Notes under the pieces: model-generated
What the model was told of the DNA's origin: nothing
The model's database searches: none
The model's input: only the letters and a program-made list of their open reading frames with translations
Assembly (NCBI RefSeq): GCF_040958095.1
Contig: NC_091219.1
Location: 28,883,850-28,947,849 of the forward strand
Source: Procambarus clarkii
Taxonomy: Eukaryota > Arthropoda > Malacostraca > Decapoda > Cambaridae
Direction of reading: 5' to 3'
DNA length: 64,000 nucleotides
Program-made: the position numbers and the translations under genes
Part shown: one piece after another, positions 1-12,974 of the stretch
How positions within the stretch are numbered: the stretch's first letter is position 1
How the letters are laid out: the number at the start of each line of letters is the position of its first letter

Positions 1-149
1 TCCATGTAAACTCATTACTCACACAGGTATTTAGGGTGAGGGGTAAATATATTACTCACAGAGGCACTTATAAGTGATGGGTCAACTCATAACTCATGCT
101 CATGAGGGGGGAGACTCACGTATATATTGATTAGTTTTGGGTACTCATC

Positions 150-345
150 TCTTGTACCCATCTATTTGTGCTCACCTATTTGGGACCTGTACTCACCTGC
201 TTGTACTCACCTATTTGTGCCTGCAGGCTCAAGCGTTGGTTCTTGAGTCCCGTATTTCTAGCTACTGACTGTTTAAAAGCAATAACTTCTGTCCTATCAT
301 ACATAGTTTTAAAGCTATGAACAGTGTATGCTTCCACAACGAGTA
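150..345 (-). mobile_element. degraded LINE 3' end
   Basis: It contains TATTTGTGCCTGCAGGCTCA and CTTGTACTCACC motifs like the CR1-like 3' UTR at 38.9 kb, followed by a degraded coding end. It is bounded by the CA microsatellite. Assignment is by resemblance only. Confidence 0.4.
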
Positions 346-370
346 TACAGCATACACAAAGTCGCCTCAC

Positions 371-384
371 CTTACCCCCCCCCC

Positions 385-473
<89 letters not shown>
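371..473. repeat. poly(C) plus (CA)n microsatellite
   Basis: A C run followed by more than 40 CA units. Open frames here are microsatellite read-through. Confidence 0.98.
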
Positions 474-475
<2 letters not shown>

Positions 476-689
476 CAACACCTGAAGGAACACCATTACA
501 ACTGCCTCGTTCTGGCCAGTGGGGAAGATGGAGACGAGTGACACCTCCTGGACGTATGATTACAGCGCCTGAACAAACAGGTGTCAGAAGAGCCATAATC
601 ACAATGTGACATGCTTGTCCTACCTGTCTCTCAGCCTGCACCTTCCCTCTGATAATACACACACACACACACACTAGTCATTCGCTCTC

Positions 690-1345
690 TCTCCCTGCTG
701 GAGCATACCTTAAGATGGTTCCTAGAGTTCTATTCCCCAATCCCTGCCTGGGGCCCAGGCTGGACTTGTGTCCAACAGGCTGTTGCTTGGAGCGGCCCGC
801 AGGCCCACATATCCACAATAGCCCGGTTGGTCCGGTATCTCTTGCAGGAACCTATTTAATTGCTTTTGAAGAAGTCCGCCTATGTTCCGGCAATATTTCT
901 AATGCTAGCTGGGAGGGTATTGAAGAGCCGTGGACCCCTGATGTAAAGACAGTGCTCTCTGACTGTGCCTGTGGCACCTCTACTCTTTACTGGCTCTATT
1001 CTGCACTTCCTTCTGTATCTTTCGCTCCAGTATGTTGGTATTCTACTGTGCAAATTTCAACAATAATATGCCCTCTATTTCAACACTCCTGCTCTGAGAG
1101 GGGAAGTGAGTACTGAGCAGTAGTCAAGACGTGAGAGCACCAGTGATTTGTAGAGTATTAGCACTTATGGATTTGAAAGTTATCATAATCCATCCTATCA
1201 TTTTTCTGGCCGCCGCTAAATTTGCTCGGTTATATTCACTAAATGTCAGGTCGTCACACATCATAATTCCCAGATCTTTTACATGTTGTTTTCCTTCTAT
1301 AAGTCTGACTGTGTCTTGTACACTGTACAAGACACCTGACATTCT
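690..1345 (-). mobile_element. CR1/Jockey-like LINE, RT C-terminal end
   Basis: Minus strand 1342-1130 reads QHVKDLGIMMCDDLTFSEYN, NLAAARKMIGWIMITFKS, the region after the RT palm in CR1-like elements. Minus strand 960-760 reads LYIRGPRLFNTLPASIRNI then ADFFKS. The last block is the end of ORF2 in this group. There are multiple stops; it is old. Confidence 0.7.
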
Positions 1346-1354
1346 TACCTTATA

Positions 1355-1545
1355 TGCCCAACCACTTGGGCTGGACGGTAGAACGACGGTCTCGCTTCAT
1401 GCAGGTCGGCTTTCAATCCCCGACCGTCCAAGTGGTTGGGCACCATTCCTTCCCTTCGTCCTATTCCAAATCCTTATCCTGACCCCTCCCAGTGCTATAT
1501 AGCCGTGATGGCTTGGCGCTTTCCCCCTGATAGTTACCTTACCTT
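1355..1545 (+). mobile_element. SINE family B
   Basis: CCCAACCACTTGGGCTGGAC opens a tRNA-like head with B box GGCTTTCAATCCC and a mirrored CCAAGTGGTTGGG. The body ends AGTGCTATATAGCCGTGATG then GATAGTTACCTTACC. Confidence 0.7.
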
Positions 1546-2367
1546 GTAGACTGTACTTAGTTTCAGTTCAACATTTCCACCATGCCTAAGCACCTGGAAC
1601 TTAACACTGTTGAACATCAAGTTATTTTCCGTTGCCCAAGCGAAGACTTATTAATAGCAGTTAACACTTCTACCAAACACATATATTAAATAGAAGACAA
1701 AAATTGTTGAAGTTAATGTAATACACAATTTTAAATGAAAATACTACAAGAAAAACGAGTAAACAGAACAACTATATTGAACTACTAACATTTCAAGGGG
1801 CTTAGGAGCTAATGTTCAACCGTGGAAGCACTCCTAGGTAAGCACACACACGTAGTGACGTACCAACCTGTCCTCCACTAATACGCCTAATTTTATACGT
1901 ATTTTACGTATAAAATTAATACTAATACGTATATTATACGGGGGGGGGGGTTCACTAATAGACCCCAACGTACAAAATAAGAGGTACAATGGAAAGTAGC
2001 GGCTCACAAATATCCACGTTTTCTATGCGCTGTTGGTTGGGTTAGGTGGGTTGCTTGGGTGTGGAAGGTGGTGCCAACTGCCTATATATAGCCTTCTCGG
2101 CTGGGGGTTCGAGCTGTGACTGGCATGCACGGTCGACACAGGCAGTGAATGTTACAATAATATTGTGTTAAAACACTGTCCAGTTATCTTAATGAATTGG
2201 AAACTTTAGTCGTAACAACTAATTACAAGCAGTAAATTCTGGCCGGAATGAAGAGGTGCTCAGCAGCCTAAAGCAAACTAACATTTACTGACAACGACTG
2301 AAATCACTTAGTTTACCCCCTTGAACGGTGATATACACTGCTGAAATAGTGTAGTTTACACTATTAG
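1546..2367. other. no gene seen
   Basis: AT-rich single-copy-like DNA with a short G run at 1940 and TACGTATA palindromes around 1900-1935. Confidence 0.5.
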
Positions 2368-2430
2368 GGAGCCGGTCGGCCGAGCGGACAGCACGCTGGA
2401 CTTGTGATCCTGTGGTCCCGGGTTCGATCA
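2368..2430 (+). mobile_element. SINE family A, head fragment
   Basis: GGAGCCGGTCGGCCGAGCGG through GGGTTCGATCAC matches the head of the 52-kb SINE and stops just after the B box. Confidence 0.75.
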
Positions 2431-2794
2431 CGTAACTAAGAGAAATCCAAGAGTCAATATCAACAAAGCAGGAGCTAAGGTTTACCTCCTTCCCCATCCA
2501 CCATCGACAAAATCCAAACCAACGACTTGGTAGGACAAAGTTTGGCTCCCGACGCACCCACCTCCCAATTCTATCCCGAACCCCCACTCCCTTCCTATCC
2601 ACCATCCACTCCCTCGATGCCTCTCTCCCTCAAGTATCTAATCCAATTACCCTCAGACCAGCGGCACGGAACAACAGTGGATCATTCCAGTCCACCAGAG
2701 AGAGACACGGGGGGGAGGGGGAGAAAAAAATGGACAATCGTTGGTGAGAGCCTTCCCCAACTGGTGGAGGATACGAACCATCCAATTATAGTCG

Positions 2795-3050
<256 letters not shown>

Positions 3051-4055
3051 TCTTATCGAAATCACCTCTCTGCTCCCTATTTATGACTTGATGTCAGCTC
3101 TCTCCTGCCTATTTATAACTTGTCGAAGTCACCTCCTCTTATCAATATATAGTCGAAGTCAATATATATATTCTATCAATATGTTGATACAAAGTCGATG
3201 GTAGACAAACAGCAGAAGTGCCCCAGTGAGCACCAGTGCTCAAGAGCACCGTCAGGTCAACGCCGAGGTCATTAACCCACCAATTCAACGCCGAATCAAT
3301 CTTGATATACGTCGAATCGACGCCTCGTTTGGCTCTAGTGGCCACTGGAGAAGATAGTTCAGACACTAAGACAAACTAACACGCTGGAAAAGTAGGAAAT
3401 GTATACAATGAATAACAATGAAGAGGACATGGCGAGGAAGGCAGACACGCGCCCGCCTGACTTATCTGGACAAACGACATTGATGTGACGTTAAATCAAC
3501 GCTGGTATAACGTTGATGGCCTTACGTTGTTTTAATGTTGATGTAACGTTGTTGCAGCACATTCTGCCTGCTGGAATACGTTGTTGTTGTTGTTATAGAT
3601 TCAGCTACTCGGAACAAGTTCCAAGTAGCACGGGCTATGGTGAGCCCGTAACTTACCTGGCACAGGAGCGGTGCCGTCTGTGTTGTCTGCATCTGTAACC
3701 TAGACGTGCTGGAATGCGAGACGCGTCCCGTACGCAAGAGAGCACTAGGACACATGAGGTGCTTGCAGTGGCTGCCTGCATTGCTTGCCTCATAATTAAC
3801 CAGGACTCGAGGGCCAAGTAATTAGACACATCTTACCACCCGTAACAAGGGGTCAGGGCAGGTTGCAAGTCACTCCAAACTCTGCCAATTAAGGTCCTAA
3901 TTGGAGCTTAAAGGTAGCACTAAACACCGGGTATTACAAGCCAATTAAGAGATAATAATTACTGCTCGATATAGTTTCTGATCCTAACTGGGATCTTTCA
4001 TAGTGATTGGGATTTACAGCAGGAGCAATTATAGAGAAAGTGATAGTTAAGAGTT
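3051..4055. other. no gene seen; repeat fragments
   Basis: 3450-3560 is rich in AACGTTGATG motifs. 3590-3670 resembles another dispersed repeat (CTACTCGGAACAAGTTCC, GCACGGGCTATGGTGAGCCC). Nothing coding. Confidence 0.5.
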
Positions 4056-4267
4056 GTGAAGGGGAAACCTGTGTTGGAGGTCAGTCCTTCCACCAAACAT
4101 TACACTACTTACACCAACAATTGTTCAAACCTACAACAGTGGACTGCTTTTGGACCCCCAAAAACTCTTGAAATTTTGGTATTCCAGGATTACAACTCTT
4201 CGTTTGTACTCTTGGAATACCACAAAGAGCAAGCCAAAAAAATGAAGCAGTAAGTTGACCAATCCAC

Positions 4268-4405
4268 ACACTTGAAGGTGAAGGGACGACGACGTTTCGG
4301 TCCGTCCTGGACCATTCTCAAGACAATCGACTTAAGAATGGTCCAGGACTGACCGAAACGTCGTCGTCCCTTCACCTTCTAGTGTGTGGTCTGCTTAACA
4401 TACTT
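4268..4405. repeat. palindromic repeat P1
   Basis: GAAGGTGAAGGGACGACGAC and TTTCGGTCCGTCCTGGACCA are followed after a short loop (near 4325) by their reverse complement, ending in TTCTAGTGTGTGGTC. A second full copy is at 9897-10037 and half a copy at 27412-27478. Confidence 0.9.
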
Positions 4406-4796
4406 CAGCCACGTTATTGTGACTCATCGCCTGCAATGGAGCAGTAACTATCCAACCTAACCTGTCCTAGGCCTTAATAAACAAAGCTAGGCCTAGCATG
4501 AGCCATGTTGAGCATAATTCAGTATGTGCTATACCAGGTCTAGGAAAATTTAGGTTTAGTTATTTCATTCTACCCTCTACAAAAATACTGGTACAAAACG
4601 TGTTTTATACCCGAAACAGTCCATTTTTGTACATTCCAATCATTTTGGATAGCGGCGGTGAGACCTCACTATATAACACATATGGAGCCTTAACAAGGCG
4701 AAGAACACTAGTTGTGGTATTTCTAAGCCTTCAAGATATGAACACCAGTACCCCATTTGCCTTGTTCTGAACACTCACGTGTATCAAATGAACAAA

Positions 4797-4935
4797 TCCA
4801 CAAGGGCCGTGGCGAGGATTCGAACCTGCGTCCGGGAGCATCCCAGACACTGCCTTAATCGACTGAGCTACGACAGGGTTAAAAGGTTCGAATCCTCGTC
4901 ACGGCCCTTGTGGATTTGTTCATTTGATGCATCAC
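4797..4935 (-). mobile_element. tRNA-derived SINE, family D, with inverted flank
   Basis: The minus strand reads CCTGTCGTAGCTCAGTCGAT (A box) and GCAGGTTCGAATCCTCGCC (B box). The stretch TTCGAATCCTCGTCACGGCC at 4888 inverts the left end, so two heads face each other. Confidence 0.7.
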
Positions 4936-6547
4936 GTTAGTGTGATCTGTGTGTGTGTGACTCACGTGTATCGTTAGCCTTAAGGTCCTTGTAATCGTGA
5001 CTACCGTTGCAGTTTCCATGTTAAGCTTATATTCAGTTATTCTAGTAACCTCCTCAAGGCTCACGACCGGACATTTCTCACCATAAAGCTGTCTCTCTCA
5101 GTTTCCAGTCATTATAAACGTCCATTTAAATAATTTTGGTGCAATTTTGAGCCTTCTGAATACATTTCTCACACTATTTTTTAACAATTGTAAATTGACT
5201 TGTCAGTCCTGTGTAAATTCTGTGTTGGTTGTCAATCCTGTGTGTAAATCACTTACACAGTATATATGGTAAATATCCCGCCCAGCCTCCTGTTTACGTG
5301 GTAACTTGTAGTAGCCACGTGGACCACCCTACACCTGTCCACGTCATGGGACAATTACAAAGTACAATTTGGTACTGTTGAATTTGGACAAACCGTAAAA
5401 CGTTAGCTATTTGTATTGGTAATAAAACCTAACCTAACCTTCCTAGGTCTAATATATGCTACCTAAGGCCAAATATAGTCCATATATGTGCTATACTAGG
5501 CCTTGGAATATTTCTTTGGTTTTTAGCTTTATTTTGTCCAGACTTTATAAAGTGAATAGTATGAAACTCTACTATGTAATTGTCCACTAGGTCAGTGCCC
5601 TGCTCCACCCAACATGCTCTCTCCCTTTATACTATCCTCTCGAAATTTATTTGTTTAAATCCCTCATCAATTGAACAAATTGATGTTTATATCCACCCTC
5701 AGCAATTGTTTTTACCATAAACATTTGACCTGTAATTTCCCAGCTCGATAATCATATTTACAAGAATTGTATTGCCTGTACAACTCCACAGAGGTGGTTT
5801 ACACAACTTCTTTCAGTGTGTTTTACTGGTTAAACAAACACACACAATATGAGTGTTTCATTATGTTTCTCGGACTCTTATGGCTTTCTAGTTTCCCCAC
5901 AGATGTCTTGTTGCTCCAGTTTCTTTTAATAATTTAAATAGAATTTTCTTCTCCACCCTGTCTATTCTCATTGGTATTTTGTATATCGTGATCATATCCC
6001 CCTCTGCTCATTCTATCCCTCTAGTGCTATTAGATATATTTCCTTCAACATATCCTCGTTAATTGAAGTATAAGTCATGTTGCAAATATCTGCACGTTTT
6101 TAAGTTTTTGTGCTTCAAGAGGGTGGAGTCCATGCCTGCGCTGCATATTCTTGCATTGGTCTCACGTAGGTTGTTTAAATTGCATTGAATGAGTGAACTG
6201 AGTATAGGAGGGAGAGAATGAGGAAGGGAGTAAATGAAGGAGTGAGAGGGGAGAGAGAAGAGAGGAAGGGGGATGGGATGGGGTGGTGAAGGGGGCCAAG
6301 TCTCCAGGGATGCCAGGTTAGACTCCCACTTTAAGGAGGGTATATTTTTATGCGTAACAAAGTGGAGGTTAATGCATTTAGGCCAGATTTACCCTCCAGC
6401 CACAACCCGACACCTGGCGCCTGGTGTGGCGGGTTACCCTCCCTCGGTCCCTCCCTCCCTCGGTCCTTCACTCCCTCCCTCACTCCCTCCCTCACTCGCG
6501 CATCACTCTCTCCTTCCATCACACCCCATCTCTCCTTCCCTCCATCG
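4936..6547. other. no gene seen
   Basis: 5380-5560 (CCTAACCTAACC, TATGTGCTATACTAGGCCT) resembles 4450-4640, a diverged dispersed repeat pair. 6420-6545 is a pyrimidine-rich CCCT tract. Confidence 0.5.
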
Positions 6548-6828
6548 ATTGATTGATTGATGAAGATTAAGCCACCCAAAAGGTGGCACGGGCATGAATA
6601 GCCCGTAAGTGGTGGCCCTTTTGAGCCATTATCAGTATCAAGAGCTAATACTGGAGATTTGTGGAGGTGCGACTGCGGTGCAGTCGCACCTCCACAAATC
6701 CGCAGGGCACCTCCACAGGTGCCAATACCAGTCAATACTGGCATTGACTCAAAAGGGCCATCACTTACGGGCTATTCATGCCCGTGCCACCTTTTGGGTG
6801 GCTTAATCTTCATCAATCAATCAGGATA
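6548..6828. repeat. palindromic repeat P2
   Basis: Outer arms: GATTGATGAAGATTAAGCCA ... GTGGCACGGGCATGAATAGC at the left, reverse complement at the right. The centre is a second hairpin, GGTGCGACTGCGGTGCAGTC. Partial copies are at 16567-16745 and 39877-39929. Confidence 0.9.
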
Positions 6829-6950
6829 AGGATTTGGGATGGGACGGGGGAAAGGAATGTTGCCCATCCACTTGGACGGTCGGGGATTGAACGCCGACCT
6901 GCATGGAGACCGTCGCTCTACCGTCCAGCCCAAGTGGTTGGACGGTAATA
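6829..6950 (-). mobile_element. SINE family B, abutting a palindromic repeat
   Basis: It is the reverse complement of the 1.35-kb SINE head, with GGACGGTCGGGGATTGAACG and CAGCCCAAGTGGTTGG. It starts directly beside the foldback repeat ending at 6828. Confidence 0.7.
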
Positions 6951-7342
6951 TAGAAGAGGACGGGTTGTGATCCCCCCCCTCCCCCCCCTCCCCCCCCCCC
7001 CTTGCCACCACCACATTTGCATCACTAAAGGTTCTCATCTGCCACAGTGCTCCCAAGAGCCTCCTCCACATTATAGCTTTATGCCCTGAATGATCTACTT
7101 AATTATGATGGTAAGTGATTAGTTGGTTATAAGCTTGGTTAATATTCGGCGTTTTGGGGGTCATATTTCTTCGTTCAGTTTTGTCTATAGGGTTGATGCT
7201 TTTATTCTGTTATCATTCATATTCCCCCCCCCCCGCCCCCCTTTATATAGGTCATCCTCAGTGACGTGCGCGCGTTTTTTGTGAAGATTAATTAGTATGT
7301 ACTACCCTACCTAATTGTGCTTGCAGAGGTTGAGCTTCGGCT

Positions 7343-7345
<3 letters not shown>

Positions 7346-7412
<67 letters not shown>

Positions 7413-7415
7413 GAG
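7346..7415. repeat. (GA)n microsatellite
   Basis: About 27 GA units with a GACA end, beside a LINE UTR fragment. Confidence 0.95.
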
Positions 7416-8689
7416 AATATGTATTTAGTAGACATTAAGAGAGAAGGAAGATGTTTATAATGTGTGGTCGTGTTCATTAAAGTGATCAACAAATGTTAGT
7501 AAGGAGCAGGTGGTGGAGCAGCATACCCACTACCCAACCTCTACACTTAACTATAAGAGAAGGAACCTCCACCGGCTCCCCCCCCCCCCTACCCTCAACC
7601 TATCACCGCCCACCCTCAATGTTCCAGGAAAGTGTGCATTTTCAATCGAGTCATTTTCACTACATCAAGTCAATTTGTACGCTTGTATCCACAGCGTACA
7701 TATATATAGATGCAATATGTGTGAGAATGGTTGACATGTCGCCAAGATTGTTGCTTATATCGTGATTGTTATGGAATTGTCTTCAGTCGTTACCCTTCAC
7801 ACCAGCCTCACAGCATACACCCTCGCAGCATAGAGACCCTATCTCGCAGCATAGAAGCATAGAGCATAGACCCTACCTCGCAGCATAGAAGAACACTTAT
7901 GTGAGCCCCTATCTCCTTGGCATGATCATTCACTTATAATTCAAAAATAAAGGCCCAATGAGCGGGCCATGTGGGACCCGCTTACCACTGTCCTCACCTT
8001 TCCTCTCACTATAACTCTCTGTTACCTGCCTGTGGGGTACTCTCTCACCCGGTCGAGTACTCTCCCGTTATTCAAGCCCATTTCTCCACGTGGATGTACA
8101 CTGTTCTATATTATCAGCCTTTAGTTTCCACTTCTCTCATCACAGGCCGCTGCGATCAACATATAATCTTAACTACACATATACCTGTCCCATTAACTAT
8201 CTCCCTATCCTACACAGCCTCACCTGTGCCGTTTCACTGGCTATTTACTAACTGTAGGATCAGTGTTATATTTCTCAGACTCATTGAATGATAAGATAAC
8301 ACCGTCGTATATTCTACTACAGCCGTCACCTGCTATCACCTATTATCATTTCCCCCCTATCAGCCCCTCACGATCAGTCACCTGCAATCAGGTGACATTA
8401 GATTATATCCAGTCAAAGGGGACAAAACAAAGCATTAACGTTGCTATATTTTTTCTCCGGAATCTTTTTTGATATTACACAATCTAATCTGGTGAGAGAC
8501 TGCACAGGCACTGCTAATTAAGCCATAAACAACATAATCCATATTTATCGCGCCAGCCTTAACTGTGTCGTCACCCCTCACCATGAAGGTTTAGTTCCAA
8601 GTTACATACCATTACATTACTAACGAGGCAGCCCAAGCGATTTATAGACGTAGTAACAAGTATAACTGCTCGACTCTCTCGCATGCCGT

Positions 8690-9085
8690 ATAATCCGCCA
8701 ACCAAACAACAGTCTTCAGCAAGCAATAAATGTTCTTTTCATCTGTAGATAAAGCATTAAGTAGCAAGTACATGAGTTTCAAGGTTTAAGAGAATAATAA
8801 TAATAAAAGAGTTGGATAAAATACGAAAGGTTTATATCTTTCGCGTTCCTTATGTCTTGTAGGACTTCGCGAGTCCTACAAGACACAAGGAACCTGGGGA
8901 CTGAACTCCCAGGCTCCTTATGTCTAGTAGGATCCACCTACACGATTTGATGTTTCATTTTTATTATTATTATTCCCCTAAACCATGAAACTCGTGTATC
9001 TACTCCCTAATGCTCTATCTACAGATGGAAGGGACATTTATTGCTTGCCGAAGACCGTTGTTTCGCTGGCCGACACGCAGTTATA
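8690..9085. repeat. foldback repeat with nested hairpin
   Basis: Arms of about 125 bp (8690-8816 and 8956-9084) share AGCAAGCAATAAATG, CATCTGTAGATA and AATAATAATAATAAAA in inverse orientation. Between them lies a tight hairpin (CTTGTAGGACTTCGCGAGTC then CTACAAG, about 8857-8883). Confidence 0.85.
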
Positions 9086-9271
9086 TCCACTGTAACTTAC
9101 TCCTCCATGCACTGTACACGCCACACAACCTGCTTGCTCTCTCCACCCAAGCCACACACTTGAAGATGTTGCCCAGTATAGGGAGAGTGTGACCCTGGTA
9201 AGCCACAGTGTTCAATGGGAGAAGGTGACGTGTCGTCTCATTACACCCGTACACTACACCACATTATCAAG

Positions 9272-9530
9272 GTAATACATTCCTGCGTTCATTATATCCT
9301 GCGTTCATTATATCCTGCGTTCATTATATCCTGCGTTCATTATATCCTGCGTTCATTATATCCTGCGTTCATTATATCCTGCGTTCATTATATCCTGCGT
9401 TCATTATATCCTACGTTTATTATATCCTGCGTTTATTAGGCCTGCCTGCCTGCCTGCCTGCCTGCCTGCCGGCCAGCATGCCTGCCGGCCAGCATGCCTG
9501 CCGGCCGACCTACCTGCCAGCCTGAGGACA
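9272..9530. repeat. 16-bp tandem repeat followed by (CCTG)n
   Basis: About ten units of TATCCTGCGTTCATTA to 9438, then CCTG units and a GCCGGCCAGCATGCCT variation. Confidence 0.95.
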
Positions 9531-9896
9531 CAAGACTGACAACATCCGCCCGGCTGTCTAACAAGATGGTGCCCACACTGAAGCGCCTCGAGGAATGCAG
9601 ACCAATCGATAGACCAATTGAATTACCGAGAATTAAACACAAACACCCCTCAGATGAAGCACCCAAAGGCATCAACCTAGAGACAAACAGCACTCACTAA
9701 ACCTACCACAACTACACTGGTTGTTACGACTCCTCTCATAACGGCGATATCAACTGACAGGATAACAACTGCAAGGGATGACACGGCTCGCGTGTTTATA
9801 GCATTTGTGGCAGCGTCTTGGGCAGTGTTGGGAGAGGCGCTTTCTGCATGCTGATGTGTGAGGGGGCGGGGGGGGGGGGGCATAGGTCGACCAGAC

Positions 9897-10037
9897 CACA
9901 CACTAGAAGGTGAAGGGACGACGGTCGTTTCGGTCCGTCCTGGACCATTCTCAAGTCGATTGAGAATGGTCCAGGAAGGACCCGAAACGTCGTCGTCCCT
10001 TCACCTTCTAGTGTGTGGTCTGGTCAACATACTTTAG
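9897..10037. repeat. palindromic repeat P1, second copy
   Basis: It has the same two arms as the 4.3-kb copy with a shorter loop (TCAAGTCGATTGAGA). Both copies are followed by a shared flank, ACATACTTTAGCCACGTTAT. Confidence 0.9.
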
Positions 10038-10494
10038 CCACGTTATTGTGCCTCGTCGGCCGCATAGGTGGACCGCTGGGGCTGCTCCTCCCTCGCCAAG
10101 CTTTGGTCAGATGTAGCAGTAACCTGAGCAACAAGGTATTTTAATTGTTGTTATTAGTGGCATTCGAAGTAGTGGTAGTAGTGGTTGTGTGAATAGTAAC
10201 AGCCGAGGTGGTGGTGGTAGGTGTGGCATCTGTCTCCTCCACACCCCCACCATCTCAACCCCCCACCCTTTGCAACACGTATGAAACAAGGATATACAAC
10301 CCCGCATAAACCTGCCCCCCCCCCCCACTCCCTCCCCTCACCTCAAATACTTGATAGAACAAGCAACAGCCTGGTGGACCAAGCTCTCACAAGTCGAGCC
10401 TGGCCTCAGGCCGGGCTTGGTGAGTAGAAGAACTCCCAGAACCCCATCAACCAGGTATTAACCTCAGAACGCAAATGAACGCGAAAACAAAATT

Positions 10495-10570
10495 AAACTG
10501 CAGAAAGTTCAGAGGAACGCCATTAGGCTAATTCCAGAGTTGAGAGCCATGAGTTACGAAGTCTCCAGAA
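10495..10570 (+). mobile_element. short CR1-like LINE RT fragment
   Basis: The plus strand reads KVQRNAIRLIPELRAMSYE, the conserved QRRATRLIPELR-type block after the RT thumb in CR1-like LINEs. The match is limited to about 70 bp. A minus-strand SINE body fragment (TTACTGCTAGGTGAACAGAGG) follows at about 10590. Confidence 0.6.
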
Positions 10571-11859
10571 CATAAACCTTACCTTACTTACTGCTAGGTG
10601 AACAGAGGACTCAAGTGAACGCGGGATTGAACATGGAACCCTCGGTTCTGAGCTGATGACGCAGACCACTGCGCTACATCAACATAAAATAATTAGGAGC
10701 CCTGATCACCACATAGAAAATTCTTCAGGGACAAAGAAGCCGGGAAAGTACAGATAGAGAGCAAACAAGGGGAGTATTTATGAGGGGACGCCAAGTACTC
10801 AAGGGAGAGGCAGACAGTACCACGACGTGTCCACAGACCACTGAACAAATGGAGTAACTGAACTGAACACTGAACACTGAACTGAACACTGAACGCAGTA
10901 ACGAGTGAAGGTTCAGACTCCCTACACGACTTCAACTATACACATGACAGCTCAATACGCTCTTAAACCTCTCAACCAGCTTACTGGTGGAGAAGGACCC
11001 ACGAGCTACAGCTCAACTCCAGCAAGCACAATTAAACTTGAACACAAAGACAAATAAAATATCCAAACGAATCCAATCAAGCGAGAAACTATTTGGAAAA
11101 CGAATTCTCGGTACAAGCTTATTACTTTTTCATCTCTGGGTTCACTTCCCTTGTAAAAAGCTGCATCTCTTAACTTGCTCGCCTGCTTCGTGTTCTTCTG
11201 CCTCTAGAGGAACCCGTTGTAGCAGGAGGGAGGGGATAGAGGGAGGGAGGGAGAGAGGGAGGGAAGGAGAGATGGAGGGAGCAGCAGCTCCTGGAGGCGT
11301 TATATTATTAGCTTCCCGGAGATGAAATGGTGCGTGAATTTATTGCCAACAACATATTAACTATTTCCGATACGTTTAGAATACAGAATATTTGTATTAT
11401 ATATAAGCAGAACACTCTTTGTATTTTATCATACGACGTTCCATAGCCTTAATGGGTTCCAGTTTCTCACACAAAGATCTCTGGGTTTAGTGTGGTGGAG
11501 GCGCTCTGTATGCACCCGGGTCTCTTCAGTTACCACTCCGTAAAAAATCCATTTAACCTAACCAGAAACGGAGGACATCAAAGAAACTATCATGCATATC
11601 CTATCGAGTCCAATGTGTAGAAAACGTAGATACTAGTGAGTACTAACGTTAGTGTTGCGTCTGTAGCGTTGGCTACGAGAACGTACAAAACGTGACCTAT
11701 TAGCAGAACAGCCCATCCTTTTACAAGTTTCTCAACGTCAAGAAACTATCGTACTAAAGTGCCCTTATCCTAACCTACCAGAGGACCCACAACAGAAAAC
11801 GGAACAGTATGTCAATTTCAGGAGCTTTTGCCATTTTCTAGTACGACTGATTTTTGGCC
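10571..11859. other. no gene seen
   Basis: SINE body fragment at 10590-10690, ACTGAACACTGA repeats at 10860-10890, G-rich GGGAGGGA tract near 11230-11280. Otherwise unremarkable. Confidence 0.5.
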
Positions 11860-12110
11860 TTAGGTAGAGTAGACGTCAAAATGGGACGTTGTGTTAGGAG
11901 GACGGGTCGACTTGCGAGGACGGGTCGGACCGCCAGAGGCCGCTCGCGCAGAAACTACAAATTGGCCAGTGCTACTTTTTATCCTACAATACAAATCTTG
12001 AGGTGGAAGTTGGTGCGGGTTTTTGGCCTGCCGGCGCTGGCCCGGAGGAGCGCGGGGAGGATGCTGGCGCTATTATTTATCCTGGTGGGACTATGATGCC
12101 ATCTCCTGGC
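11860..12110. other. GC-rich patch, possible CpG island
   Basis: Locally rich in CpG (GGACGGGTCGACTTGCGAGG, CTGCCGGCGCTGGCCCGGAG) in an AT-rich region. No convincing ORF or splice chain follows in either direction. Confidence 0.35.
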
Positions 12111-12136
12111 CGTTAATGTTACACACATACACATAC

Positions 12137-12240
12137 TCGCATGTAACGCAAGCATACACGCATACAACGCAAGCATACAGGCATACAACGCAAGCATACA
12201 GGCATACAACGCAAGCATACAGGCATACAACCACAAGCCT
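12137..12240. repeat. 21-bp tandem repeat
   Basis: About five units of AAGCATACAGGCATACAACGC next to a GC-rich patch. Confidence 0.9.
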
Positions 12241-12936
12241 CACGCATACAACGCAAGGAAACGAACCACACAGACATAACTGCCAAGCCAAATGCACAAC
12301 CTGAGCTATTCAAGTCATATTTGGAGGACAATGTGTGTAACATCTCAGATATTCACAAAGGAACCGGGCCCGGGATTCATCATATATTTACGTGTCCACT
12401 TACGAAACCTGTACATCTTTCATCAACCCTAGCGGCCTAGCTTGCCGCTGTGATAAACATCAATTATTAGCTACGAGGTTGTCACTAGCAACAACCTTGG
12501 GTCGGGAACGACTTCGTAGCGCTGCCAAACTTATAAACTGGGCCGCCATGATCCAGGAAAGATGTAAAGGCTTCATGAATGGTCACGTAAACGCTTGATA
12601 TTTCCTAAACGATTTTAATACAAATCTTTAATACAAATCTTTAATACAAATCATACACTAGACTTGTATGATTGGGGATACTAACACGAGGCAAGAAAGG
12701 GAATTACGGGTGGACTGCATATTCCTACACCACCATGAGGCTATGGAGATGTTATGTGATTGAATTGGCTCCATTTTCTCTACCCTTAAGATATCAACAG
12801 TACAAAACACGGATTTTTGGGCAGTCACGGTCCAGTTTTTGTACATATGCTCCACTTGCTATTAATCTTGGAGGATTCAATACATGACACAAAAGAGCAA
12901 AAACTAGAATAAAACATACAAAAGCTTACAAAAAAA

Positions 12937-12974
<38 letters not shown>

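Noticed and set aside
176-674. Open frames of His-Thr or Cys-Val repeats on both strands
   Set aside because: Read-through of the CA microsatellite; no unique coding sequence.
9272-9440. Regular 16-bp repeat as a possible CRISPR array
   Set aside because: No spacers; units are contiguous, in animal DNA.
11854-12096. Arg-rich 80-codon frame in a GC-rich patch
   Set aside because: No family resemblance, and base composition alone explains the Arg/Gly/Ala content.
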